DNA of 64,000 bases. It comes from an uncultured Candidatus Saccharibacteria bacterium (GTDB lineage Bacteria; Patescibacteriota; Saccharimonadia; Saccharimonadales; Saccharimonadaceae). The notes under the pieces are model-generated. The model did not search any database. It had not been told where the DNA came from and saw only the letters and a list, made by a program, of their open reading frames with translations. The stretch is taken from positions 1-64,000 of the forward strand of contig CALHWE010000017.1 in the NCBI GenBank assembly GCA_938036785.1, given 5' to 3'. The position numbers and the translations under genes were made by a program. Each line of letters opens with the position of its first letter. Position 1 is the first letter of the stretch. Below, one piece after another: positions 25,621-34,297 of this stretch.

Positions 25621-27768
25621 ATGGATATACTCGATGGATTGAATGACGCCCAGTGTTCGGCAGTGGTCGCATCTGATGGCCCGGTCCTAATTCTTGCAGG
25701 GGCGGGCAGTGGCAAGACAAAAACGCTCACACACCGCATTGCTTACCTCCTAACCGAGCAGAGCGTCTGGCCGAATGAAATCTTGGCTGTTACTTTTACC
25801 AATAAAGCAGCCCGCGAAATGCGTCAGCGTCTTTGGCAGATTGCCGGGCCTACCCAAGCAAGCTCTTCTCACACACCGCCAACCGACCAACCGCCTCGCT
25901 CCTTTATGCCGTGGATGGGGACATTCCATGGTATTTGTGTGCGGATCTTGCGGCGTGATGGTGCGGCTGTCAGCATTCCATCTAATTTCGTGATTTATGA
26001 CGAAGACGACCGTCAAGGGCTCATCAAACAAGCGATGAAGCAGCTCTCCATTGGTACGGACAGGCTTAAACCGCGTGCTGCCAGTGCAGCAATTAGCAAA
26101 GCCAAGAATCAACTCCTCTCGCCCAGTGACTATGCGGCTAGTGCGCGGTTTCCCTTCCAGCAGGCAGTGGCAGAGATCTACCAGCTGTATGAGCAGCTGC
26201 TGGCTGATGCAGGTGCGCTCGATTTTGATGACCTCTTGCTCGAGACAGTGCGTCTCCTACGCGACCACTCAGCGGTGCGTCAGCGCTACCAGACGCAGTT
26301 TAAGCATATTCTCGTTGACGAATATCAGGACACAAATGCTGCGCAGTATCAGATCATCAAGCTGCTAGTCAACTCACAGCGCAATATCTGCGTGGTGGGG
26401 GATGACTGGCAGTCGATCTATAGCTGGCGTGGCGCAGATTTTACGAATATTCTCAACTTCGAGCGCGATTTCCCAGGGGCGCTGGTGGTGAAGCTCGAGC
26501 AAAATTATCGCTCGACAGGGGCCATTCTCGAAGCTGCTGGCAATGTGATTAACAAAAATCAGCAGCGGACGGATAAAACCCTCTGGACGGCAGCAGGCCC
26601 AGGCGCACCAGTGCAAGTACAAGCTGCCTATGATGAGGCAGAGGAGGCATATACCATTGCGAGTCAGATTGCTACGCAGGTGGCGACTGGTGAGCGCGAC
26701 TATAGCGACTTTGCTGTCTTGTATCGCACCAACGCCCAGAGCTATGCCTTTGAGCGGGCCTTCAATCAACAGCGTGTGCCATACCAGTTGGTTGGTGGGG
26801 TGCGATTTTATGACCGTAAGGAGATTAAGGATATCTTGGCCTATCTGCGTCTTATCTACCAGCCAAATGACCGTGTGAGCTTTAGCCGGATTGCCAATGT
26901 ACCAACGCGGGGGATTGGAGCAACGAGCCTGGAGAAGTTCCTCATCTGGCAGAGTACCAGTGGGCTCGATATCATTAGTGCACTGGTTAATGCCAGCCAG
27001 GCAGCGACACTGACGAAGCGGGCGCAGACTATCCTGACGCAGCTGGGCCAGTTGTTACGCGGCTTCCAAGCGCAGGTTGAGGCCGCGGCTGATCCAAGTC
27101 AACTGATTGATGATGTGATTACTAAGACGGGCTACCGCAATTATATCCTCGATGGCTCGCCTCAGGCTGATGATCGCGAGGCTAACCTCAGTGCATTATT
27201 GTCTGACGCGCGGGCCTTTGCTAGCATGTCAGACTTTCTTGAAGAAGTTGCGCTTATGTCTTCGGTCGACCAAGCGACGGGTGCGCACAGCGTGACGCTT
27301 ATGACGCTCCACGCCGCCAAGGGGTTGGAGTTTCCGGTGGTGTATATGGTGGGGCTTGAGGATGGCCTATTTCCCAGTGCCAGGGCACTCGAGGAGGGGC
27401 CAGCCGCACTCGAAGAGGAGCGTCGTCTCTGTTATGTGGGGATGACACGCGCTCGGCAGGAGCTCTATATGAGCTATGCGCAGAGCCGCTTGCAATTTGG
27501 TAGCCGCAGCTACAACAGCCCATCACGCTTTCTTGACGATATGGGCATGAGCCTGTCGATGGTGCATACCGAACCAGCTACACCAGTGTACGACGACGCG
27601 TTGGATGAGGTCATGCCGTATGAGGTTGGCGATATGGTACGGTCGCTCCAGTTTGGCGATGGTGAGGTGATCGACATCGATGGCATGGCAGTGAGTGTGC
27701 GCTTCGCAAATGGCTCTACCAAGAAGCTCAATGTGCAATATGCTCGCCTTGAGAAAATTACTCCCTAG
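25621..27768 (+). CDS. pcrA: ATP-dependent 3'-5' DNA helicase UvrD/PcrA
   Basis: A 715-residue SF1A helicase for repair and for clearing proteins from DNA. All motifs are visible: Q motif LNDAQCSAV near the start, Walker A AGAGSGKT (26-33), motif Ia TFTNKAAREM, Walker B DEYQDT (233-238), motif III VVGDDWQSIYSWRGAD, motif IV LEQNYRST, motif V TLMTLHAAKGLEF and motif VI RRLCYVGMTRA. The C-terminal end (about 665-713) is the Tudor-like domain of PcrA/UvrD that binds RNA polymerase. No overlap with neighbours. Confidence 0.95.
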   Translation: MDILDGLNDAQCSAVVASDGPVLILAGAGSGKTKTLTHRIAYLLTEQSVWPNEILAVTFTNKAAREMRQRLWQIAGPTQASSSHTPPTDQPPRSFMPWMGTFHGICVRILRRDGAAVSIPSNFVIYDEDDRQGLIKQAMKQLSIGTDRLKPRAASAAISKAKNQLLSPSDYAASARFPFQQAVAEIYQLYEQLLADAGALDFDDLLLETVRLLRDHSAVRQRYQTQFKHILVDEYQDTNAAQYQIIKLLVNSQRNICVVGDDWQSIYSWRGADFTNILNFERDFPGALVVKLEQNYRSTGAILEAAGNVINKNQQRTDKTLWTAAGPGAPVQVQAAYDEAEEAYTIASQIATQVATGERDYSDFAVLYRTNAQSYAFERAFNQQRVPYQLVGGVRFYDRKEIKDILAYLRLIYQPNDRVSFSRIANVPTRGIGATSLEKFLIWQSTSGLDIISALVNASQAATLTKRAQTILTQLGQLLRGFQAQVEAAADPSQLIDDVITKTGYRNYILDGSPQADDREANLSALLSDARAFASMSDFLEEVALMSSVDQATGAHSVTLMTLHAAKGLEFPVVYMVGLEDGLFPSARALEEGPAALEEERRLCYVGMTRARQELYMSYAQSRLQFGSRSYNSPSRFLDDMGMSLSMVHTEPATPVYDDALDEVMPYEVGDMVRSLQFGDGEVIDIDGMAVSVRFANGSTKKLNVQYARLEKITP

Positions 27769-27795
27769 AACTACCCGCCATCGGCCAAAAAATGC

Positions 27796-27801
27796 TATAC
27801 T
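27796..27801 (+). promoter_or_regulatory. -10 box of the MurE-like gene, leaderless configuration
   Basis: TATACT, then six A residues, then ATG at 27808. Confidence 0.6.
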
Positions 27802-27807
27802 AAAAAA

Positions 27808-29103
27808 ATGAAAAACACACTTGTAAAGCAGCTGCGCCGCCTCTTGCCCGCAGCGATGATCCACACTCTTGAAGAAGCATATCGGCGGAGCCGTATTGCC
27901 CTGGTAGCGGCCCGCTATGGCAACCCGGCTAAGCATCTGCGCGTTATCGCCGTGACGGGTACGAATGGTAAAACGACCACCGTTAACTATATCAATGAAA
28001 TCCTTAAGGCGAGTGGCCGCCACACAGCAATGTTCTCCACGGCACTAATCGAGGTGGCAGGTCAGCGCCAGCTCAACGACCTCAATGCGACAGTCGGCTC
28101 TACCGCGCGGATGCAACAGTTCTTTGCCGAGGCTAAGCGAGCCAATGTGGACTTTGTTGTGTTAGAAATTACCAGTCACGCACTTGATCAACATAAGCTT
28201 GATGGTGTGCCAATTGAAGTTGCAGTCATGACTAACCTCACTCAAGACCACCTCGACTACCACAAAACGATGGAGCGCTATGCCGCCGCCAAAGGCAAAC
28301 TCTTTGCCCGGAAGCCGCGCTTTATTGTGCTCAATCGTGATGACGAATGGTTTCCATTCTTTGATAAATACACAGCGCGTGAGCAGAAGATTACTTATGG
28401 TCAAGATGCAGCTGCCACAGCTCGGATTACGCAGGCAGCGACTCGTAAAGCGGGTGGTAGCGCAACGGTGCTTCTTGGTGATGCAACAAAGCTACCACTG
28501 ACAACACATCTTCCGGGGATATTTAATATTTACAACATGACAGCTGCAGCGGCAGCTTGCCAGCTACTAGGCGTAGCACCAGCGGACATTGCTCAGGGCG
28601 TGGCTAACCTAACTGGCGTGCCAGGGCGCTTCGAGCGTGTACCGGTGGATACACCATACGATGTGGTAGTCGATTATGCCCACACCCCTGATGCACTTGA
28701 GAAGCTACTGACCTCAGCACGAGCCATCACCAAGCAGCGTATCATCTTGGTCTTTGGCGCGACGGGCGATCGCGACAAGGCGAAGCGGCCCATCATGGGT
28801 GAGATTGCTGCTCGCCTGGCTGACCAGATCATCGTTACCGACGAAGAGAGTTATAACGAAGAGCCAGCTGGCATCCGCCAGGCAATCCTGCGCGGCATTC
28901 ACCAGGCTGGTGGGGCAAACCACACCAACGAGATTGCCGACCGGCGCGAGGCTATTACCCAGGCGCTAGCTATTGCTCAGGCGGGCGATACCATTCTTAT
29001 CACTGGTATGGGCCACGAGCAATTCCGTATCATTAATGGCCAGCGCCAACCATGGAATGACGCGGCAGTGGTGCGAAGTTTGGTTGCTGAGCATAAGCAG
29101 TAG
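27808..29103 (+). CDS. murE: Mur ligase, MurE-like (UDP-N-acetylmuramyl-tripeptide synthetase), short form
   Basis: A 431-residue ATP-dependent amino-acid ligase for peptidoglycan precursors. The P-loop GTNGKTTT is at about 51-58, followed by EITSHALDQHKLDG, NLTQDHLDYH and the family-typical FNIYNMTAAAAA and VDYAHTPDALEKLL. The N-terminal UDP-binding domain of normal MurE (about 100 residues before the P-loop) is reduced to about 50, and the DNPR amino-acid selectivity motif is not found; the equivalent place reads VTDEESYNEEP. The added amino acid therefore cannot be predicted, and a related Mur ligase activity is possible. Leaderless start. Confidence 0.82.
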   Translation: MKNTLVKQLRRLLPAAMIHTLEEAYRRSRIALVAARYGNPAKHLRVIAVTGTNGKTTTVNYINEILKASGRHTAMFSTALIEVAGQRQLNDLNATVGSTARMQQFFAEAKRANVDFVVLEITSHALDQHKLDGVPIEVAVMTNLTQDHLDYHKTMERYAAAKGKLFARKPRFIVLNRDDEWFPFFDKYTAREQKITYGQDAAATARITQAATRKAGGSATVLLGDATKLPLTTHLPGIFNIYNMTAAAAACQLLGVAPADIAQGVANLTGVPGRFERVPVDTPYDVVVDYAHTPDALEKLLTSARAITKQRIILVFGATGDRDKAKRPIMGEIAARLADQIIVTDEESYNEEPAGIRQAILRGIHQAGGANHTNEIADRREAITQALAIAQAGDTILITGMGHEQFRIINGQRQPWNDAAVVRSLVAEHKQ

Positions 29104-29219
29104 TGGCATCTTTACCCCTGATATGACGAGGATTCAAGGAGAGCTTTTGTAGGCTATCCACTAGCTTTTTTACCCTCATTTTGCTATACTACATCGTAGC
29201 GTATATTGCTACGCAGATT

Positions 29220-30389
29220 ATGATACAGTCTATTCCATTTTTGAAATTTCTCTCGCCACGCAATCTTGCTATCGCTGGTATGGTTGCATTGGTTGGTATT
29301 GGTCTATGGCGGATTCCGTCCGTCCATGCAGCGTCGCGCCAGCCAGGTAGTGGTGAGCATATTATCACATTGCACGAAGGCACGGCCAAGCGCGGGTTCT
29401 ACACTAAGGCAACTACCTTGCGTGATGCGTTGCGTGAGGCAAATGTGCGACTTGATGACAAAGACCGCACCGAGCCTGAGCTTGATACACCACTAGAGAG
29501 TGCCTCGTACGAAGTAAATATCTATCGAGCGCGACCAGTGGTGATTCGCGATGGTGGGGCAGATACGAAGCTTATTACCGCTTATCGCACAGGCAAGCAG
29601 ATTGCAGAGCAGGCGGGTATTCCACTGCACGATGAAGACCAAGCGGTGCTGGCTCGCTCGCGCGATATCATTGCTGATGGGGCGGCAGAGGTGATGACAA
29701 TCCGCCGCGCAACGCCCTTTACGCTCGTATTTTATGGCAAAACCATCCAGGCATATACGATGGAGAAGACGGTCGGTGCAATGCTTAAGGCTAAGAAAAT
29801 CACTCTAGGCGCTGATGATACACTATCAGTGCCGGCTAGCGTACCACTGACAGCTGGTATGACGGTAGAGCTCTGGCGTAATGGCAAGCAGACGGTGACA
29901 GTAGAGGAGGAAGTTGACTTCAAAACAGAGGAGATTAAAGACGCCGACCGCGAACATGGTAAGAAGGAAGTCAAGACCGAGGGCAAAAAAGGCAAGAAGG
30001 CCGTGACGTACGAGATTATTATGAAGAATGGCCGCGAAGAGTCGCGCAAGCAGCTCAGCAGTGTGGTAACGCAAGAGCCAGTCAACCGGGTCGAGATCGT
30101 TGGGACGAAGAAGAAGTCGGTCGATACCACCTTTAGCGGTGATTTTGCAGGGGCACTAGCAAAACTACGTAGCTGTGAAGGAGGCTATACTTCCAACACT
30201 GGCAATGGTTACTACGGTGCGTACCAATTTGACATCAAGACCTGGGGTGGCTTTGGTGGCTATGCCAATGCAGCACAGGCGCCACCAGAGGTCCAAGACC
30301 AAAAAGCTTGGGAAACGTACCAGCGTCGTGGTTGGCAACCCTGGCCAACGTGTAAGAATAAGATGGGGCTGCAAGACATCTACCGCTAG
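29220..30389 (+). CDS. RpfB-like secreted muralytic protein (DUF348-G5-Rpf)
   Basis: A 389-residue exported protein with the architecture of actinobacterial resuscitation-promoting factor RpfB. A signal/anchor segment (about 14-37) ends near VHAASRQ. DUF348-like modules occupy about 44-200 (REANVRLDDKDR and EQAGIPLHDEDQ are their typical cores), a G5 domain about 220-300, and a transglycosylase-like Rpf domain about 308-385 with LRSCEGGY, NTGNGYYGAYQF and WQPWPTCKNKMGL. The catalytic Glu corresponds to Glu320. It should cleave peptidoglycan glycan strands. Start at ATG 29220; the frame extends 13 codons upstream through a hairpin CGTAGC/GCTACG (29195-29213). The 3D-domain gene follows after 21 nt. 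Confidence 0.9.
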   Translation: MIQSIPFLKFLSPRNLAIAGMVALVGIGLWRIPSVHAASRQPGSGEHIITLHEGTAKRGFYTKATTLRDALREANVRLDDKDRTEPELDTPLESASYEVNIYRARPVVIRDGGADTKLITAYRTGKQIAEQAGIPLHDEDQAVLARSRDIIADGAAEVMTIRRATPFTLVFYGKTIQAYTMEKTVGAMLKAKKITLGADDTLSVPASVPLTAGMTVELWRNGKQTVTVEEEVDFKTEEIKDADREHGKKEVKTEGKKGKKAVTYEIIMKNGREESRKQLSSVVTQEPVNRVEIVGTKKKSVDTTFSGDFAGALAKLRSCEGGYTSNTGNGYYGAYQFDIKTWGGFGGYANAAQAPPEVQDQKAWETYQRRGWQPWPTCKNKMGLQDIYR

Positions 30390-30410
30390 CAGCCTAGCTA
30401 AGAGAGTGAG

Positions 30411-31457
30411 ATGATTACGAAGAGCCTCTATCGTCTGTGGCAGCATCGTCAACCAATGATTGCCTGCTTGCTGGGGCTGAGTGTCATAAGCGGCCTTGTT
30501 GTGGCAAGCTATGCTTCGGCCCAGAGCCCAGCAGCGGTGCCAGCTCGACTGGTTACTGTAGTAGAGAATGGTCGAGAGCGTGCTGTGTACTCGACTGCTT
30601 CGTCTGTGCGGGAGCTCATCGCTACCTCGGGTATGAAGATCGATACCTCGCATGATTCCGTCTCTCCCCACCTTGATGCGTCGCTTACGCAAGCAGCACC
30701 AACAGTGACAATCCAGCGCGCTCGGTTAGTCACTGTGATAGATGGTAAGAAACGTTCTCGTGTGCTCACCGCAGCACAGACGCCGCAGGATATTGCTAAG
30801 GCAGCTGGTATGGTACTCTACCGCGAGGATAGAGTCAGCTTCCAGACACCTGGCAACGTTGCACTGGACGGGCCAAGTGAGATGATGACCATCCATCGCG
30901 CACCAACACATACGGTGACGGCGGAGGAGCCGATTGCATTTGCGACCGAGACGATCAAAGACAAGCAGCAGTTCATCGGTAGCAAAACAATCAAGCGAGC
31001 TGGCCAGCCAGGCATTCGCCGCTTGACTTATACAGTCGAGATGAAGGATGGTGCTGAAGTGCAACGCCGCCTAGCAGCGCAAACAGTGGTAAAGCAGCCG
31101 ACTGCGCAAATAGAAGTAGTTGGGACCAAGCCCAAGAATCCATTGACGAAGAGCAAGGGTGCGCATCACTTTACTGACAGCAAAGGGGTGAGGCACCGCG
31201 AGACATACTACGATTTGCCGATGAACGTAGCCATGCACAACTGTGGTGGTGGCACCTACACCATTCGTGGTGATGGGGCTAAGGTTGATAAAGACGGCTA
31301 CATTCTCGTGGCGGCGAATTATAGCAACTACCCACGCTGCTCGGTGGTTGAAACAAGCATGGGCCCAGGCAAAGTGTACGATACCGGTAGCTTTGCTACT
31401 AAGCATCCGCATGGCTTTGACCTCGCGACGGACTGGACGAAGGCGGACGGCAAGTAG
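30411..31457 (+). CDS. Exported DUF348-G5 protein with C-terminal 3D-like domain
   Basis: A 348-residue sister of the preceding RpfB-like protein. A signal/anchor helix lies at about 17-38; two DUF348-like modules follow (TSGMKIDTSHDSVSP and AAGMVLYREDRVSF cores), then a G5 domain (about 165-240, ending VEVVGTKPKN-like). In place of Rpf the C-terminus carries a 3D-type double-psi barrel: YILVAANYSNYPRC, VYDTGSFATKHPHGFDLATDW, with the Asp residues expected for lytic activity. This is the YabE/YocH-type wall-hydrolase layout. Preceded by GAGAGTGAG. The adjacent pair suggests duplication followed by exchange of the catalytic module. Confidence 0.87.
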   Translation: MITKSLYRLWQHRQPMIACLLGLSVISGLVVASYASAQSPAAVPARLVTVVENGRERAVYSTASSVRELIATSGMKIDTSHDSVSPHLDASLTQAAPTVTIQRARLVTVIDGKKRSRVLTAAQTPQDIAKAAGMVLYREDRVSFQTPGNVALDGPSEMMTIHRAPTHTVTAEEPIAFATETIKDKQQFIGSKTIKRAGQPGIRRLTYTVEMKDGAEVQRRLAAQTVVKQPTAQIEVVGTKPKNPLTKSKGAHHFTDSKGVRHRETYYDLPMNVAMHNCGGGTYTIRGDGAKVDKDGYILVAANYSNYPRCSVVETSMGPGKVYDTGSFATKHPHGFDLATDWTKADGK

Positions 31458-31487
31458 ATACCGATACCGCGTAGAATCCTGATATAT

Positions 31488-33122
31488 TTATTGTGCTGCT
31501 GCGATGGTCTCAGCGTATAGTTGTTCGAACGTCTTCTTTTTACCCTGACCTCGTCCACCAAGTCGTTTGCTACTCCTCCGCCGGAAGTTTTTGCCATGAT
31601 GCCGCTTTTCTGGGTTGTCTCGGGCTGATCGTGCTCGCCCAACAGCATCTGAGCGGTTGATCTCGCGCATAATAGAAGAAATATCACGCGAAGTCAGTGA
31701 CGTGTGAGCGGCCTCATCAGATTGTTTTGTTGTGCGAGAACGACGTTTTGTTGCTGCTGATCGCACAGTGTGTTTAGTATGATGTTTCTTGGGCGACGGT
31801 GCTTGTTCTTGCGTGGTGGGTTGGTTCTGAAAATCAGGAGTATAATCCATTAAAATGAGATCGCGTTTTGCGAGACACGCAAAGAGCTCGTCTTGGGCGT
31901 GGCTAGGCATATCGATGCCAAACTCATGATAAAGAACACTGATAACACGGCGTTTTGTGGGGCGCTGTGCTGGGTCAAGCTCTGTTACTAATTGGTATAC
32001 CATATCGGCAATAGCAGCTGTATCAGGAGTGGTAGTGTGCTCATACACTGTGCTTATTTGACTATGATCGGCCAGTGTTGTTGCTGAGTGCTTGGTATCT
32101 AGGTTATTAGGTTGATGAGTATCCGATGAGTGAGGCGCATGTGTTAGTGACTCGTGAGGTAGTGGTGTGTTGGGGTGAGACGGACGTGTATCATGATCAG
32201 TATCCGGACGGGTATCGACTACGACGACGGCGGGGTTGAGCTGATATGTGCGCCCACGCCGCTGGCCAAGTGCTTGTACAACAGGGGTTGACTCGTCTGT
32301 AAGCCAGGCAAGTTGTGATAGCAAAACGCGGGCGCTGCGGGAAAAAGTGGTTCGTCTTGTATTTTCGCTGCGTGCATGAGGCTGAAAGCCATGCTCGCGA
32401 ATGTCATGAGGCCGCATAACTTTATCGCGATGGCAGAGGAGGGTATTGAAGATAAATAGTTCATCTCCAGATAGGATGGTGCGATGATCTCCGATAGCAA
32501 TAGTACTATCGCTTTCTATTGTTAGAGTGATTGGTTCAACATCCTCAGGTGGACTCACCGCAGGAATGTAATCGGGTGACACGATACGAGCGTAGAGATC
32601 AGGCTTTTCCTGCTTGTCACGTGCTTCGACAGAGGATATTGCGGTGGCTGGTTCTGATGATAGCTCGGCGTTGGCTTCTTCTGCTAGGGGCGTGGTCTCT
32701 GATGCCTTAGATGGTGACAGTGTTTCCAATGGTTGAGCTGCCTCAGATTTGTCTGCAAAAGAAGTAGAAGGATCTGCCTCGGAAAGTGATTGTAGTGATG
32801 ATGGTATGTTGTGCTCTTGAGAGTCTATAGCAGGAGCGGGATCAATAATAGACTTAGGGCTATCTGATGATAGTGAGACGTCTGGCTTAGTAACGCTGGC
32901 GACGTTCTTCTGTTTCTTCTGTTTCTTCTGTTTCTTCGCTATGATTATGAGTAGCCCAGTATCCAACAGCGGCGGAGCCAATGAGCGCGACTTGCTTTTC
33001 AATGCTGCGAAGCTTTTCTTCAAGTAGCTCGAGCAGAGATAAGTGATAAGAGTCTGAAGGTGTGTCTGAGGTTTCTTTGGTATCCATGTATGGATTATGC
33101 CATAGTACATAGATTTGCACAA
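31488..33122 (-). CDS. Winged-helix DNA-binding protein; true N-terminus probably in another frame
   Basis: The open frame spans 544 codons, but its first 65-70 codons look non-coding and overlap the better N-terminal frame at 32887-33087. From the 9-nt repeat at 32905-32937 onward the frame is protein-like: a Ser/Pro/Glu-rich linker, then a winged-helix of OmpR/PhoB type (DHRTILSGDELFIFNTLL to RRGRTYQLNP), another Thr/His/Asp-rich linker, a helical region (AAIADMVYQLVTELDP) and a Lys/Arg-rich tail (KKHHTKHTVR, RRRSSKRLGGRGQGKKK). There is no ATG in this frame between the repeat and the winged helix. So it is one gene with a +1 frame change, or a gene with a rare start. DNA binding is a good guess; target unknown. 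Confidence 0.6.
   Translation of the reverse strand: MCKSMYYGIIHTWIPKKPQTHLQTLITYLCSSYLKKSFAALKSKSRSLAPPLLDTGLLIIIAKKQKKQKKQKNVASVTKPDVSLSSDSPKSIIDPAPAIDSQEHNIPSSLQSLSEADPSTSFADKSEAAQPLETLSPSKASETTPLAEEANAELSSEPATAISSVEARDKQEKPDLYARIVSPDYIPAVSPPEDVEPITLTIESDSTIAIGDHRTILSGDELFIFNTLLCHRDKVMRPHDIREHGFQPHARSENTRRTTFSRSARVLLSQLAWLTDESTPVVQALGQRRGRTYQLNPAVVVVDTRPDTDHDTRPSHPNTPLPHESLTHAPHSSDTHQPNNLDTKHSATTLADHSQISTVYEHTTTPDTAAIADMVYQLVTELDPAQRPTKRRVISVLYHEFGIDMPSHAQDELFACLAKRDLILMDYTPDFQNQPTTQEQAPSPKKHHTKHTVRSAATKRRSRTTKQSDEAAHTSLTSRDISSIMREINRSDAVGRARSARDNPEKRHHGKNFRRRSSKRLGGRGQGKKKTFEQLYAETIAAAQ
32887..33087 (-). CDS. N-terminal frame of the frameshifted winged-helix gene
   Basis: A 66-codon frame MDTKETSDTP... 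with an amphipathic helix (SLLELLEEKLRSIEKQVALIG) and a short hydrophobic stretch, running into Glu-Glu-Thr repeats and ending RRQRY. Its ATG lies 6 nt after CATAAT on the minus strand, matching the leaderless pattern of other genes here. Inside the 9-nt repeat the protein-like pattern moves to the +1 frame (31488-33122 entry). Either a real frame change (mutation, sequencing error or programmed shift) joins the two, or two genes overlap. Confidence 0.5.
   Translation of the reverse strand: MDTKETSDTPSDSYHLSLLELLEEKLRSIEKQVALIGSAAVGYWATHNHSEETEETEETEERRQRY
32905..32937. repeat. 9-nt tandem repeat (TTCTTCTGT)n at a frame junction
   Basis: Three full TTCTTCTGT copies plus TTCTTC. On the coding (minus) strand it reads GAAGAAACA repeats, encoding EET in one frame and KKQ in the other. 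The switch between the two protein-like frames happens here. Confidence 0.85.
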
Positions 33123-33157
33123 TATTTCTCCACTTTAGCCACCATTTCTTATCTCCC

Positions 33158-33189
33158 AACTATAGTACAAATCGATTTGTACTATAGTT
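33158..33189. repeat. Perfect 32-bp palindrome
   Basis: Each 16-nt half, AACTATAGTACAAATC and its exact complement, meet with no spacer around ATCGAT. It lies 70 nt upstream of the minus-strand gene start at 33087. The halves contain TATAGT/ACTATA, so -10-like boxes exist in both directions. Likely an operator for a dimeric regulator, possibly the winged-helix protein next to it. Confidence 0.9.
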
Positions 33190-33255
33190 ACCCTGTTTTT
33201 TCTCTGTTACAGCAGACTCTTTTTCTCTTCTTTTATATATAATAGGAGAGAAATC

Positions 33256-33436
33256 GATATGGATATATAGAGAAAGATAAAGAATAGATAAATAAAGAAA
33301 TAGAAAGATAAAGTAAATAGAGAAAGAGATGTATAGATATATAGAGATGGGTATAGAAATAGATAGATATTAGATAAAGAAAGTTATAAAGATATAAATA
33401 GATAAAGAAGGAGAAGATAGAATATAAGAATTATGA
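33256..33436 (+). repeat. 181-nt stretch without cytosine, rich in AGATA/AGAAA words
   Basis: Between the C at 33255 and the C at 33437 the plus strand contains only A, G and T, dominated by GATA, AGATA and AGAAA. It is preceded by a pyrimidine-rich run (about 33196-33233). No reading frame is protein-like. It fills most of the 427-nt gap between the divergent winged-helix gene and rsmA. Confidence 0.85.
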
Positions 33437-33502
33437 CAAAAAGAGATTGTGGTTATAGAAGCTATCAATCAGTTATGCAGAGCATACTATTGCTGACCCT
33501 GG

Positions 33503-33508
33503 TATAAT
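33503..33508 (+). promoter_or_regulatory. -10 box of rsmA, leaderless configuration
   Basis: TATAAT with 6 nt to the ATG at 33515. Confidence 0.6.
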
Positions 33509-33514
33509 ACAGCT

Positions 33515-34297
33515 ATGGCATTACAAAATAAAAAATCTCTAGGGCAGCATTGGCTCAAAGACCCGGATATGCTGGCGGCGATTGCCGATGCAGCAGCACT
33601 GACCCCTGATGATACGGTGCTAGAGATTGGCCCGGGGCTTGGCACATTGACAAGTCGGCTCCTTGCTCGGGCGGGCAGGGTAACCGCGGTAGAGTACGAT
33701 GCCGACCTCGCGCGCAAACTACCAGGGCAATTCCCCGGCAAGCAATTAACAGTCGTACATGAGGATATTCTGCAGTTTGACCTTAGCCAGCTTCCTACTG
33801 ACTATATCGTGGTAGCAAATGTGCCATATTACATTACGAGCAAGATTGTCCAAAAGCTGCTGACAGCGGAGAATAAGCCGCGCCGCACAGTACTGCTGGT
33901 GCAGAAGGAGGTAGCTGAGCGAATTGCCGCTGAGCCCGGCGCAATGAGCCTATTGGGCGTGAGCGCTCAGCTCTATGCTGAGGCGAAGCAAGGCCCAGTG
34001 GTGCCACGCCAATTCTTTGTGCCACCGCCCAAGGTAGATTCGCAGGTAGTGGTGCTCGAGACGCGTGCTCAGCCTCTCGTGTCGCCAGCAGACGAAAAGG
34101 ATTTCTTCCGCGTGGTACGGGCGGGCTTTGTAGCGAAGCGCAAGAAGCTACGCAGTGCACTTGCGGCGGGCCTTGCACTAGACAAGACAGAAGTCGAGAT
34201 AATGCTGCAACACGCTGGTATATCGCCAGACTGGCGGGCAGAGGATGTGTCGATTGCCCAGTGGCTCACTATTATGCAAGAGTGGCGCGCGCGATGA
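33515..34297 (+). CDS. rsmA: 16S rRNA (adenine1518-N6/adenine1519-N6)-dimethyltransferase
   Basis: A 260-residue SAM-dependent methyltransferase of the KsgA/RsmA family that dimethylates two adenosines near the 3' end of 16S rRNA. It begins NKKSLGQHWLKDPD (family start GQHFL), followed by motif I VLEIGPGLGTLT (about 39-50), motif II AVEYDADL and the catalytic NVPYYI (normally NLPYYI/NPPY). The C-terminal helical part has FVPPPKVDSQVV. The stop overlaps the following pseudogene's start (ATGA). Confidence 0.94.
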   Translation: MALQNKKSLGQHWLKDPDMLAAIADAAALTPDDTVLEIGPGLGTLTSRLLARAGRVTAVEYDADLARKLPGQFPGKQLTVVHEDILQFDLSQLPTDYIVVANVPYYITSKIVQKLLTAENKPRRTVLLVQKEVAERIAAEPGAMSLLGVSAQLYAEAKQGPVVPRQFFVPPPKVDSQVVVLETRAQPLVSPADEKDFFRVVRAGFVAKRKKLRSALAAGLALDKTEVEIMLQHAGISPDWRAEDVSIAQWLTIMQEWRAR

